The position numbers and the translations under genes are program-made. Below are positions 20,792-32,040 of a DNA stretch of 64,000 nt, piece after piece. The notes under the pieces were generated by a model. It saw only the letters and a list, made by a program, of their open reading frames with translations, ran no database searches and was not told the DNA's origin. How positions within the stretch are numbered: position 1 is the stretch's first letter; every line of letters begins with the position of its first letter. The stretch is taken from positions 310,001-374,000 of the forward strand of contig JABSTR010001229.1 of assembly GCA_013339765.2 (NCBI GenBank), given 5' to 3'. Source of the stretch: Haemaphysalis longicornis. Taxonomy: Eukaryota; Arthropoda; Arachnida; Ixodida; Ixodidae.

Positions 20792-20793
<2 letters not shown>

Positions 20794-21249
20794 GCGAATC
20801 AGAATAGGAAATGAGGGGCTCGTTGAAAATAACAGAAATAAGGGTTGCCAGTCGAGAAAACCTCGGAAAGCAAAGGGGAGAATGTGGTGAGATCATAGGT
20901 GAAACAGATTAAGAATTTGGAAAGAAAGAAAGAAAGTGAAGAAAAATGCCCGCCAGGTGGGATCCGAACCCACGACCTCCAGAATACCGGTCTGGTGCGA
21001 TAACCAATAGCTAACCGGCGGGGCGATTTTCCATTCACTTTCTGGGGTATTTATGTTAGGTATGTTGTTTCCTGTGCTTGGGGGTGGTAGCCAGCGCCAT
21101 TCGGACTAATCGGGGTGAAGGGGACCTTCTTTTTAACCCCCGGGTCGTGACTCGAGTGTCTACGACATGTCCAGAGTGGTCGACCAGCTTTGAACCCCCT
21201 TAAGCTCCCTTTGGCAACAAGACTGCCAGAACAGAGGCCCTCGCTATGC
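20790..21249 (-). repeat. tRNA-like repeat unit, type B, minus orientation, tandem copy 1
   Basis: A unit of about 460 bp from GTAGCGAATCAGAATAGG to CCCTCGCTATGCAT, followed directly by a second copy. It holds the cassette at 20950-21021. Confidence 0.8.
20950..21021 (-). tRNA. tRNA-like cassette, type B, copy 2 (A box damaged)
   Basis: Same fold as 20516-20587, but the D-arm reads TAGCTATTGGTTATCGCA, so the A box is altered. The acceptor, anticodon and T arms are intact. T5 lies just downstream on the minus strand. Confidence 0.45.
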
Positions 21250-21713
21250 ATGTAGCGAATCAGAATAGGAAATGAGGGGCTCGTTTGAAAATAACACAGA
21301 AATAAGGGTTGGCAGTCGAGAAAACCTCGGAAAGCAAAGGGGAGAATGTGGTAGATCATTGAAACAGATTAAGAATTTGGAAAGAAAGAAAGAAAGTGAA
21401 GAAAAAATGCCCGGCCAGGTGGGATCCGAACCCACGACCTCCAGAATACCGGTCTGGTGCGATAACCACTACGCTACCGGCGGGGCGATTTTCCCATTCA
21501 CTTTCTGTGGTATTTATGTTAGGTATGTTTGTTTCCTGTGCTTGGGGGTGGTAGCCAGCGCCATTCGGACTAATCGGGTGAAGGGGACCTTCTTTTTAAC
21601 CCCGGGTCGTGACTCGAGTGTCTACGACATGTCCAGAGTGGTCGACCAGCTTTGAACCCCCTTAAGCTCCCTTTGGCAACAAGACTGCCAGAACCGAGGC
21701 CCTCGCTATGCAT
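21250..21713 (-). repeat. tRNA-like repeat unit, type B, minus orientation, tandem copy 2
   Basis: A head-to-tail repeat of the preceding unit with period about 460-464 bp. It differs by a few indels (for example GAAAATAACACAG) and holds the cassette at 21411-21483. Confidence 0.85.
21411..21483 (-). tRNA. tRNA-like cassette, type B, copy 3
   Basis: The A box, anticodon arm and T-arm match copy 1. One extra base in the acceptor 3' strand (CTGGCCGG) disturbs pairing. T6 follows on the minus strand. Confidence 0.45.
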
Positions 21714-22136
21714 GTAGCGATCAGAATAGGAAATGAGGGGCTCGTTGAAAATAAACACGAAATAAGGGTTGGCAGTCGAGAAAACCTCGGAAAGCAAAGG
21801 GGAGAATGTGGTAGATCATTGAAACAGATTAAGAATTTGGAAAGAAAGAAAGAAAGTGAAGAAAAAATGGCGCTGGCTACCACCCCCAAGCACAGGAAAC
21901 AAACATACCTAACATAAATACCCCAGAAAGTGAATGGGAAAATCGCCCCGCCGGTAGCGTAGTGGTTATCGCACCAGACCGGTATTCTGGAGGTCGTGGG
22001 TTCGGATCCCACCTGGCGGGCATTTTTTCTTCACTTTCTTCTTTCTTTCCAAATTCTTAATCTGTTTCAATGATCTACCACATTCTCCCCTTTGCTTTCC
22101 GAGGTTTTTCTCGACTGCCAACCCTTATTTCTGTGG

Positions 22137-22137
<1 letters not shown>
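21714..22137. repeat. tRNA-like repeat, type B, hybrid unit with inversion at 21867
   Basis: Bases 21714-21866 match the start of a minus-oriented unit. At about 21867 the sequence switches to GCGCTGGCTACCACCCCCAA, the middle of a plus-oriented unit, and runs to the end at CTTATTTCTGTGGTTAA. Two half-units are thus joined head to head. Confidence 0.75.
21948..22019 (+). tRNA. tRNA-like cassette, type B, copy 4
   Basis: Identical by eye to 20516-20587 over the cloverleaf, with TTTTTT starting four bases after the acceptor stem (GCATTTTTTC). The conservation of this cassette contrasts with the indels in its surroundings. Confidence 0.5.

Positions 22138-22216
<79 letters not shown>
22138..22216. 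repeat. (TA)n microsatellite
   Basis: About 78 bases of uninterrupted TA closing the tRNA-like array. Confidence 0.95.
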
Positions 22217-22218
<2 letters not shown>

Positions 22219-22449
22219 TGATCCCCCCAGTTACCACACAAGCGCCAAAGTTCGCTTGTGCAGCAGTCACCTGAGCAGCGAGAAGCAACTGTAGTGGCGC
22301 GAACAGGAGTTTTCCTGCTAGGAGTGTTCGTATAGGCCGACCAAATGTCTGGAGCGAAGGCCATCTTATTCCATGTTAATTTAAGAGTTGATTTTGTGTC
22401 TCGAAAATCCGCAGTGTCCCGAAAACTTATCCACATTTAAACTTCACTT

Positions 22450-23170
22450 CTGAACAGCGTGAGGATCTCGCTTGAAGAGCAGCTGCCTGCTGACCGAGTG
22501 CAGTGCCCTTACAACCAAGCTGCCGCATGGGTGGCAAGATTCGTGAGGATTGCTCCGCGTGATACATTATCGAACGCTCCTTTCAAGTCTAGAGCCAGGA
22601 TAAGCTGGGGTGTGGTGCGACTGGCTGCCTCACGAATATCGCTCGATAGCAGCAGTAGGATGTCCTGGGCTGAGAGGTGGGTGAACCCTAACATCGAACG
22701 TGGTGTTTGATCCGTGGTTTTGAAAAACCTTTCTAGGCAGTTAAGGACAACGTTCTTCATAAGCGTTTCGATGCACGATATGAGCCAGATGGGGGGGAAG
22801 TTGCCCCTGCGAGATGTTTTGCCTGGTTTCGGAAGGAGACAGATCTCTACTACCTTCCACATCGGAAGCACCACTCCCTTCCCCCAACACTCATTTATGT
22901 GGTAGGTCAGAGCCTCCACGGAGCCGTCGTCCAAGTTGGTAAAAGCCTAGCTTTCTTGACATTTGGTCTATGCTGGAAGATGTGTTTCGGTGGGTCTTAA
23001 GCAAGACCGGCCGCACCTCGGCCGATGTTATTAAACCATCAAGATCTGCATTGGTACTTCCCGCGTACTCTGGCAGCTGTACCCTAGGTGCAGGCGGAAA
23101 ATATCTAGCCCGTAGCTCCGGCATGGATTCTCCTGTGTGCCGGGGAATTCGTGAATGATGGCTTGCATCA
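22450..23170 (-). pseudogene. LINE reverse transcriptase fragment
   Basis: The minus-strand frame gives VRPVLLKTHRNTSSSIDQMS, ALTYHINECWGKGVVLPMWK, VVEICLLPKPGKTSRRGNF, a degraded P-(I/W)-SL box (PPIWLISCIETLMKNVVLN), SMLGFTHLSAQDILLLLSSD and LILALDLKGAFDNVSRGAIL. This is the fingers/palm start of a LINE RT (box 'L.LDl..AFD.v'). The FADD/YADD box should follow but the element stops near 22450. Several stops lie between 22935 and 23100. The same relic continues upstream as endonuclease at 23.6-24.3 kb. Confidence 0.75.
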
Positions 23171-23640
23171 CCTTGCTTGTTTCGCTCTGACTTTTATTCG
23201 AGTCGATTAGGCAGCGGAGGATATTCTACGTCTTGGATGTACAGTCTTTGTCAACATTTTCTGGGCCATAGCGAAGGTGAATAGGCCGCAAAAAAATTCA
23301 AAGTACGAGCTCGAGTCTCCAGCAAGGCTGAAATGTTTTATACCGGAAAGCTAGAGAAAACAACTCTTTTTCTTACTGTCATAAAATATTTCGGTCACAG
23401 TTCAAGGTTAGGCTTATGCATTGATTTTTTTTGTGGCCCAAGAACATTCGGCGTGGTTTAGAAAATTTTGACAAATACAGTACTCAGTCTTCCGGGCAAA
23501 GCATCAAAAATGCGAAGCCAGTTCTGCCTACAAAACTAAGACGCGTATTCGGCCGGCTGTTTATTGAGTAAGGCTATTCGCGTTCGGAACCTCTTGTGGG
23601 GGTTCTGCATTTTTCAGCGGCGAGAAGGCTGTGCCTCGCT
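23171..23640. other. insertion or decayed linker inside the LINE relic
   Basis: The coding similarity breaks between the RT part and the endonuclease part. The AT-rich sequence (AATTCAAAGTACGAGCTCG ... GCATTTTTCAGCGGCG) has no recognised motif and may be a later insertion. Confidence 0.3.
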
Positions 23641-24340
23641 TCCAATCAATGAAGGAGGTGTGGTTTGACCGATGATGTATGATAGGAGAGCTTGATTTTC
23701 TTCCTATGGCGCCTGATTTCTTCCACAAGGGTTGCCGCCCAGTGATCGATCTCTTTTATCTTTTCTTCTGAGTTACCCTTCCTATGGGTGCGTAGTGCTT
23801 TCCAATCAGTGATTTTAGCATCCCCGATGGTTATACTGAATTGAAGACCCAGCATGTTGCTGTACAGGATCACGTGATCCCTTCCGAGGTTGACCACGGT
23901 AATGCTCCAAGTGTTGCTAGGAGCGTGTGCAACAAACGTAAGGTCCGCGAAGGTATCCCGAGTTGTACTCGTGCGTGTACGGATTGGGACATTCGGCTCA
24001 CCGATGAGGGTGAGATTTTCTATTACACCCGACAGTTAATTGCTGTGTTTGGTGACCTATGCGACCCCCATTCAGAGTGAGCAGCGTTGGAGTCACCACT
24101 ACTACGAATGGGCAAGACCTGCTAAGCACTTCGTCGGTTTATGTCCGCCAGTCCAGACGCTTCGTTTTTGGGAGAGCAGAAGATATTGAAGATGAAAAGA
24201 CTGCTGACGCATTTGAACTTTTGCGGCACCAGTACCGCAAGGTCAATCGTGGGGATTTGTGGGTATCTGGTGGTGTGTCGCCGTGATGAGCGTCGTTTGG
24301 GTAAAGTAGCGGCCACCCCTGTTGATCCTTGAATCACTCT
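23641..24340 (-). pseudogene. LINE endonuclease fragment
   Basis: On the minus strand one frame reads LIGEPNVPIRTRTSTTRDTF, ADLTFVAHAPSNTWSITVVN and LGRDHVILYSNML. The order of 'DLTF', a W, and 'LGsDH' is the C-terminal part of the apurinic-like endonuclease of LINEs. ITDWKALRTHRKG follows, as in the EN-RT linker. The upstream EN part is frame-shifted. Confidence 0.6.
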
Positions 24341-24459
24341 TACGACTCGGTTGTCATGCTGATTCGCGATGTACTGATGAAAATCGCCATCTTATTTTTG
24401 AATCCCCTACCATTCTACGGCCAGAGGACAGAGAAACAGTGAATTTTACTGATTGAACC

Positions 24460-24880
24460 TATTGTGGTTGGTAGGGAGGTCGGCAGTCGGGGCGTTAAAT
24501 GGACGATGGTATTATTTCCATCCGCGCGCAAGGTGGCCTGGGACGGATGTAACCTGGGTTTCAAGATTCTCCACTCTGCGGACAGTACACAATGCCTGTG
24601 CCGACAACACATCCAGTTGGGTGGCGATGGACTGGAGTTGTTTGAGTATCGGGGCCGCAGCTTCAACGAGACTGGCACTTATTACTTCTATGGTAACATA
24701 CTGGGGGTTGGTCTGAATCTTGCCTTTTTCTTGGTTCTTTGCATTTCTTCTTGGGTGTTGGTGGTGACAAGCGACCATCTGCACGTACAGCAGCTCCTGG
24801 CATCCAGAGCGGAGGTTCTCTGCTCACCTCATGGCCGGATTCCCGGACTAGGGAACCACTTCCACTTTAGAAAGCTCAAA
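24460..24880 (-). pseudogene. probable LINE ORF1 C-terminal fragment
   Basis: The frame contains YVTIEVISASLVEAAAPILK, QLQSIATQLDVLSAQALCTV and RRVENLETQVTSVPG, a heptad-like coiled-coil segment as found at the end of gag-like ORF1 proteins. It is placed just 5' (minus strand) of the endonuclease fragment. The assignment rests on position and composition. Confidence 0.4.
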
Positions 24881-24885
24881 TAAAC

Positions 24886-25004
24886 GTCTCTCTCTCTCTC
24901 CTCCTCTCTCTACGCTCTCTCATCCTCAGTCACTCTCGTCGCCTCATCTCTCTCTCGGTCTCTCCTCCTCTCGAGTCTCTCTCTCTCTCTCTCTCGTTGG
25001 GGGA
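24886..25004. repeat. CT-rich microsatellite
   Basis: About 115 bases of (TC)n with CTCCTC interruptions. Confidence 0.95.
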
Positions 25005-27764
25005 TGCTGAACTTAGCGAAAGAGTCACGGGATTAGTATGTTGTCATGAACTTTTGAAGAGTTCGTATTTCTGTATTTTTGGCGGTTGAACTTCTGCCTA
25101 GAGTTTGGGGCACTCGATACATTGCTGAGGAGGAGGCGGAGGGTGAGCAGCGGGAGAGATAACTGAAAGCCAGTTCGCCTCGTTGTGCTCTTCACAAGCA
25201 CGACGACGCAGAGATCGACCACTGTAACAAATCAAGTGCATAACTCGAATGCTGATAAGTACTGCGCATTTGGACAATCTGTTCTTGAATTTTGAATCTG
25301 TTCTTGGTTTGTCATTGGGCGCCCTGGCTCAGCATGACGGGGAATCAGAAAGAGAGGTCTGAGAAGGCTCTGTTGCTGTTTGTTACCACGGGAAGTCCAA
25401 TGAAAACAGGGTTTAGTTCAAAATCTTTTGTTACGGTACGCTGAAGCACATTCCCCCTCCTAACAAAAAGCACATCACCCCAGACATATAGAGTCGACTA
25501 CCGTTAATACGAAGTCCACGGAGACCGCAAAAAACCTCCAATTACCCGAATTTCCAGTTAAACAAAAAAGCACAAGAACAGCATCGTTAAAAGTCTGCAA
25601 CACGTCTCCCTTCGTGATATTGTGTAGAACCTCTACTGTCGTCGCCAGCCCGAGCGTGCGATACGTGTTGCCTTTATAGTTGAGATTTATCTCCAAAATG
25701 GAAGCCTGAAGCGTCCACCAAGCAAGTTGCTCACACGACGCTGTGCGCAAGAAGAGGTGGAGAAACCAACGTTTTGCAATGCACGCACGCTTGATTTCTT
25801 AACGCATGAGAAAGCCCGCACAGCCATTATGAACAACATAGCGAGGACAATCATCAGTAACATCAGTGATTGAACAAGACTGATATAGCGTCTCTGAATG
25901 AACAAGATCACTGATAACAATTTCAATTACGGGATTTGTACCCTTGTTTTGTGATTTGTTTTCGTAACAGGAGACGGAAGAAATAAAATCGCATACCGTG
26001 CAGATTCCGCCGCAAGTGTAAGCAGCAATGCCACATATACATGCCCTTTTTGGCCCAGGCCCATAACCATGAACACATGACACATACTCCCATGGAGGGT
26101 GAACCAAAATAGCAAGACGAATACCGTACCAGGTAATTTGGAGGGCCATTTTCTCCAGGCATGGTCTGGTGCTCATGGCACATGCTTATGCTCGGTACTG
26201 TTTTGAAATGGGTTTCAGGGCGTACCACATAAAATATTGCCCTTGGTGATTCGTCGCAAGCGCAAAGGATGCGTCAGCAGCTTGTTACTGTAGGTACTAT
26301 CACCTTGAGGTGATCGTCTGCAATTTTTTGATGAAAGGTTCCCTTTTTGTACTACACTGTTGCGCACAATCCAATTGTAAAAAAAAAATGAAGAAAAACG
26401 TACAGCACAAAGGCAGACGACGGCGAAGCAAACAACAATCGCTGACTTCAATTGACATCCTAATTGAAGACCACACACACTGTGTGGTTTTATTAAAGCG
26501 TAATTTGGAGTATTTTGTTCTGCCCACGTTTTCTTTTGCAGTGCACAAATGCTTGATTTCTTAACTAGGCATTACACTCACTTAAATTAAAGGGGCCATG
26601 AAACTTCCTGCAGCTCTGTTATGGAACATATATGGTTCCGCACCCATTCGTCATCCCCTGCAGAAAATATTTTGTTAGTGTGATCAGCACTAGCTGATGT
26701 CACATATCAGAAAAACCCTTGTTTCGTTTCCTGGCCCCCACGTTGTTCGCAATGGTGCGGAAGTTCCAGTAAGGTTGCTGGGGACGACCAGTGACGGGAT
26801 TCACCGTACTCACGGCAATGTGTGGAAACAGCATTTCGCGACATCTTCAAGGAATTTTTTACGGGAAGAAAAACCAAGGTATGCTACTCTCAGCGCTTGA
26901 GTTGAAGTTCGGTGGCCCTGTGTCACGCTCCACTGGCGTCTTGTACGGCTAACACATCCATCAGCACAGCCAAGGCTTCACGTCCCTGTACTGCTGCGGA
27001 CATGCAGAGTAAACACGAAAGAGGATGCCAGAAGCTGTTGGGGTTCTTGTATACACGTCTGCGCAAAGGAGTCATTTGGCATTCATTGGGAGACACTGTT
27101 AGTACAGCGGACATCACTCCGGTACATGAATTTTGCGACGAGATGTTTGGACGCGCGAAGTACCCCCGAAGAAGGAGCTGCGGACCCCAGCAGCCTGCAC
27201 AATTCCTTTACACAATATTCAGGCACGCGTTGTGGTAAATTCAATAATAATTAGACAAAGATGTGAACACGATTACGCACGTGGTGCAGGCAAAAATAAG
27301 TGTCAACCATTACGTAAAGCGGACGATGAAAGTGCGAAGCTTGCATTTTACGGGGAGGGCACAAAAAATGCTGTACGTTACTGTAACCCAAGGCTTTGCT
27401 GCGTTACGAGTAAAAGTGGCTGCAACGCGCAAACGCGACAAACGTTGTGGAGGACTTTAAATAATAGAAGAACGTTTATGATACACTTTGTACCGTAACT
27501 GAGCCTTCTGCGGTTCACGAAAAGCGATATTGGACTCAGCTGTTAATGAGTGCAACCTCACGACTGCCTGAATTTACATGTTTAAAACATGCTTCAGCAC
27601 CCCTAAAGGAGGAGGGCCAATCAGAAGTAGTAAGGAATTGTCTGCCACTCCTACCCAATTTAATAAAACACGAAAATTCACAAAAAAATGCAGACAAACA
27701 CAATGTCCCAACCATGCTCGGATGGCATCGCTTCACTGTCTATCCCTATGGCGGCAACGTAGTC
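25005..27764. other. no supported gene; one dispersed direct repeat
   Basis: Open frames reach 125 codons but none shows a recognisable domain. TTTTGCAATGCACGCACGCT followed by TGATTTCTTAAC (25772-25803) recurs in altered form at 26534-26565, about 760 bp apart. CTTAAATTAAAGGGGCCATG at about 26581 resembles a DNA-element terminus, with no partner found. Confidence 0.3.
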
Positions 27765-29044
27765 TCAGGAGGGCAGTTGCACTGAACGGATAGCGACGTC
27801 TCCGCTGGGGCGCTGGAGCTGCTCCAGGTCATACGTCGCCTTCCACATCACGAGCTCCATGCAAGCCCTTGCGTCTTCGGCGCTGTCATGTCCACGGGGC
27901 CCAGTTTGTACCTCACGGTTCAAGTAGGCGGCCACCAATGAGCGCAGCGATCGTCGGTAAGGCAGGCCCCGATGGTGAGGGAAGATCACTGCCGTGTCCG
28001 CCACAGTGCTGTGGAACAATTTCAGCACGCGAAGGTCATTCTCCAGTCCATGACCCACCAGCACGGTAGAAGCAGTGAAAAGGCGCAAAAGAACGGCCTG
28101 CACATCTTGCAACGTGGTGCGCACGTTGCGCAGGCGTTCGGCCGTCACTCCACTGAACGCCGTGTTATAGTCGAGGATGGGGCTGCTAGTCCTTACGTAC
28201 GCCTCGTAGATGGTGGCGCCGTCCCAGCTGACCACGCTCACCTTCGTCACCTCGAGACCGTGGATGGTGAAGCACATCTCGCAATCCAGGGCGAACACGC
28301 TGGCAGGGACGTCGGGCTGCGCTCGGGTAGATACGAAGTCGGGCGATGGCGTGTTCCCATTCCAAGGTGCCCCCAGTGCGCATATGTGGTACTCCGAGAA
28401 CTCACATCCGGGCTTGTCGGCTGACGCCCCACAGCAGTTGAACGCCCTGCCGGAGCGTCGTCGAGGGTGGAAGAGGCAGTAGACCGTGGCGTAATACTCC
28501 TCGTCGGGTGTGATGAAAAAAGTAGAACCGCAGCGCTCGCAGGTCTTGCGGCACGAGTAGGTCCTCTTATCCTGCGTCTGCTTGACACTGCCGGGATTTT
28601 TAGGGGCGGCGTGATGTATCCGCAGCGAGTCATTTCGAGTGGACTAAGCGTGTATCTCATAAGTGCGTGATACAGTTCCTCGGAGCAAAGCGGAACCTGC
28701 CAGGCGCCGTCCAGTAGGGTGACGCCCCGCGGCACCGACCACAGCAAGATGAGCGCCGAGGCTTCCTCAAGGTCACGCTCGTCGGTGGTGGCACGCCGTG
28801 AAGGGCAATCACCAGCCGACGGGTATTAACCGTTGAGTTGGAAGTCCGAGTCCACAGCTCCGCCACTTCGTCCTCCCAAGGCGGCCACAAAGCGCAGGTC
28901 CGGGTACGGGACCTCCACATTTTCCTTCAGCGCTTCCTTTTCCTTGGCTGTTTCCGAAGAGCTCTGCTCGGCATCATCTTCCTTCTTGTGATCCAGGAAT
29001 ACGACACACCAAATTAAAATCAGGATGGCTAAAGGAGCTATCAT
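27765..29044 (-). pseudogene. REXO1-like RNA exonuclease (DEDDh), intronless, disabled
   Basis: A single uninterrupted genomic stretch encodes about 425 residues in order. First comes an N-terminal hydrophobic segment (MIAPLAILILIWCVVFL) after an ATG at about 29044, then an acidic linker. Next is LLWSVPRGVTLLDGAW, a zinc-type module (CERCGSTFFITP, YCLFHPR, FNCCGASADKPGC, EYHI), then the DEDDh exonuclease: FALDCEMC, GHGLENDLRVLKLFH and GHDSAEDAR. All five catalytic residues appear present. In known REXO1/REX1 proteins this domain trims RNA 3' ends. Two disablements: an in-frame TAA at 28826-28828, and a frame change near 28598-28605 between ITPP and PKNPG. Lack of introns suggests a retrocopy. 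If either break is an assembly error, the exonuclease half (28598-27765) is fully open and could be a gene. The membrane-like N-terminus is unusual for the family. Confidence 0.7.
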
Positions 29045-29159
29045 TGCGGAACTGCCAGGTAAGGACACCAGTTCATCAGCCAAATGCTTCAGCAGCCGTG
29101 CGTTCTTGCTACCAAATATGGCAATCACGAGATGATCAGTCCTAATCACGAGCACTAAT

Positions 29160-30744
29160 GTCGCTGATATTGCAGCTTCGACGTCTCATGGGTGGGTCGA
29201 CTGCCGTTTATTTCGGGAGATTTTGTGCTTCTGCAATGAATTGTAGTTAGTTGTTGGGTAAAACAACGTAGATTACGCAGCGCCCGGTGTCAGCTTTAAT
29301 ATTGTCTGAAGTTCTCAATAAAATCACGAAAAAGCTAGATCATGCTGGTAAATGCTGGAAAGTGCGAAACCTGTTTACTTGACGCCTAATAAATGTGTTT
29401 CTTAATCTTCTAGAGAACACTTTTTTGCAAAGTCCGATGACCTGAAGCCTCAGAAGGTACCGTGGCCATTTGCGCCTTTTTGGTCTAACCTTGCGAAGAC
29501 ACGTGTCATCTCGCAGGCCATGTTGGTGTATTAGCAGAAGATCCCTTCTGATATTAATGAACACATTTTTGGTTTCTTTATCAACCTCCTTCGAGAATCG
29601 GTCCTTTTAGACATAAATTTACCCCTTCTAGCCTTTAAAATCCTTTTAAAAACTGAGTGTTCCCCCCCTACCCCCCAAGAAAAAAGAAAAATAAAGTGGG
29701 GAACAATATCCTCTCCAGCAAGGCTATGGCAGGTTTAAAGCCAATATAAAATAAATGAACGGGGCTAGAAGCCAAACTTTTTAAAAGAAAAGCCAATTTG
29801 CAGGGTAAAAAAAAAACTACTTTCCACGTTTCATATGTTCGGGCAGCACGTACGTAGAGCGTAAGAAGGGAGTCGGCAATCAAGGATGTGATTGAAAGTA
29901 AGTAAAGAAAAACAGGTAGCAAAATGTCTTAATTGTGAAGTGCAGTAGAAAAAAATTGTTTAACAGCGTGAAAAAATAACCGGATATGGCGCATAGAAGA
30001 AAAAAAAAACAAATACAGCAAGTGCTTCGATTATAAAAGTTGGCCACAAATGTCCGTTAGAAGTAGCTGTTTTAGAATGAAAGCCCCGTTTGGGCTTTCC
30101 GTTCACGAGAACTCCTAACTGCAATGCTCTGCTGGAACGCCGCACACATTATGCACCCTATTCTATGTATAAAAAAACCCGTTAATTTAACGCGAGTAGA
30201 ATCTGTAACGGATAATTGGAACTACGCACCATCGCGCCGACGGCTAGCTTGGCGCCTGATACACGGCCAAAGAAACGCACCCGTTGCCAGGGGTGCAAGG
30301 TCGGCAGAAGGAAAAGTCGCCAGGAAATTCCCGAAAGTAGCCAGAAAAGTCGTCACCTTAAGGTGAATGTTTATAAAGAAGCCAGAAAAGTCGTAATTTT
30401 CAGCAAAGCGGAGCTAGTAGGTACTTTTGGATTACCTTCGCGGTAAAAAATGCAGAAATTCCCTGAAGTAGAATACCGTATCACAGATTTTATCCCTTTG
30501 CTGTGGTGCAGGAAAGCGACAGCGATTGACTACTGTAGAAAAAAAGCTAAAATATGCAGGTTTGGGTAAAGCATTTAAAGAATGTATATGATTTACATCG
30601 GGACTACGCTGCCCACCATGTTGTACCACTTTCGCTGCTTCTTTATATTCCCGTGCTTATTATACGTCTTCATACACACTTATCACCACTCTGCATAAAC
30701 TCTCAAGCTCCCGTAAACTACTAGCACCACACTTTAAACCGACG
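29160..30744. other. no supported gene
   Basis: AT-rich sequence with poly(C) and poly(A) tracts near 29660-29700. AGCCAGAAAAGTCGT is repeated at about 30339 and 30381. No coding or RNA feature was recognised. Confidence 0.4.
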
Positions 30745-30759
30745 GCGTTGCTTGAAGGC

Positions 30760-31000
30760 AGCCGCCGCGGTGGCTCAGTGGCAAGGCGTTGCGCTGCTGA
30801 GCACGAGGACGCGGGTTCGATTCCCGGCCACGGTGGCCGCTTTTCTGATGGAGGCAAAAAGCAAAAACGCCCGTGTGCACGAGATTTCGGTGCACGTTAA
30901 AGATCCCCAGGCGGTCAAAATTAATCCGGAGCCCTCCACTACGGCGCGCCTCCACCGCCTGCGTTGCGTCGGCGCGTTCAACCCTACCATCAATCAATCA
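30760..31000 (+). mobile_element. Ruka SINE with 15 bp target-site duplication
   Basis: A complete copy with A box TGGCTCAGTGGCAAGG (two bases shorter than other copies), B box GGTTCGATTCC and tail CATCAATCAATCA. The direct repeat GCGTTGCTTGAAGGC flanks it (30745-30759 and 31001-31015). The tail has CGTTCAACCC instead of CGTTAAACCC. Confidence 0.92.
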
Positions 31001-31536
31001 GCGTTGCTTGAAGGCTTTGACGCTATTCGTATGACACCAGATAGTATAAAGACCAAGGCCAATTTCGGTTTGGGCCGGTAAGTAGCGCTGTACGGTGGTG
31101 TGTTCCAGTGACTGATTCGTTGGGACATACTCTAGACCTTGCCAGATAACTGTCGTCTGCCTAAAAGTTTGTTCTGCTCTGTTTGTTCATTTTGTCTCGA
31201 CGGCTGAAATGCACTGAAAGGCCATATAAGACCCTTTTTTGTTCAGTGAGGCGTCGGAAGCGCCCAGAAATCTATTAAATCACCAATGCTGACAGGAGCC
31301 AGAAAGTAGCCGAGTCGCCCCACTGAAATTTCCGCCGCCACGAGACTCGAAAAGTCGCGCCAGTCTCGCGACAAATCACCAGCCTGTCACCTCTGGAACG
31401 TTAAGGAGAGCGGAGAGAGCAAACGAAATCGGACAAGCCCAATCTAAAACCCCAGCAATAGGCGTTTTTGAAGACGTAATATTTGCGGACTACGTCGGTG
31501 CGGACACGTGTACAGTGGTGGTGTGGTGCGCTGTAG

Positions 31537-31785
31537 ATGAGGACATCATATTTTAGCCGCGCAAAACCGGCCGCTGCCAGTGACGACGTGGCGTACAAGG
31601 ACAAAGCACTAGTGCGGCTGTCCGGAGTCATGACCGCATTGAGTGCCACCCGTTTCTTCTTCGGTTTTGAAGCAGGCGAAAAGGAGGCCTTCCGCTACAT
31701 CCGCTTGTTAGAGCAAAAAGTACTGGCTGCCGCCTGCAGGGACAAAAGGCGGAGTGCAATCACGGACTTAATTCTTCGGCATTGA
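31537..31785 (+). CDS. hypothetical 82-residue ORF
   Basis: The ORF runs from ATG at 31537 to TGA at 31783-31785. It has balanced codon use and a soluble, mildly basic product (start MRTSYFSRAKPAAASDD, middle FFFGFEAGEKEAFRYIRLLE, end SAITDLILRH). The upstream GCGCTGTAG could act as an acceptor, making it a last exon. AT-rich sequence with TAATAAG follows. No family is recognised. It may equally be a fragment of a larger transposon protein. Confidence 0.3.
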   Translation: MRTSYFSRAKPAAASDDVAYKDKALVRLSGVMTALSATRFFFGFEAGEKEAFRYIRLLEQKVLAAACRDKRRSAITDLILRH

Positions 31786-32040
31786 ATTGATGACACGCCC
31801 CACTGATTCGCAATCTCAGTGTACTGTTGTTATTTTTCCTTTTAATAAGTTAGAACATTCATTCATTCGAACTGAGATGGCGCCCCCCTGCGGTTCTAAA
31901 TAATAACGAGCCTTTAGTGAGTCATTTTGCTTTTGCCGGAAGGTTTAATTTTTTTCTATAGGTGCGCGAATATTCGTAAATTCGAAATATTCGAAAAGCG
32001 CCATTAAATGGCTGGTGAAGAGCTTTTCAAAAAAAAAATT

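Noticed and set aside
19571..22019. Ordinary functional tRNA-Arg and tRNA-Thr genes
   Set aside because: The cloverleaf is good but loop position 33 is not U in any copy, and the cassettes are embedded in a repeat, so I call them tRNA-like.
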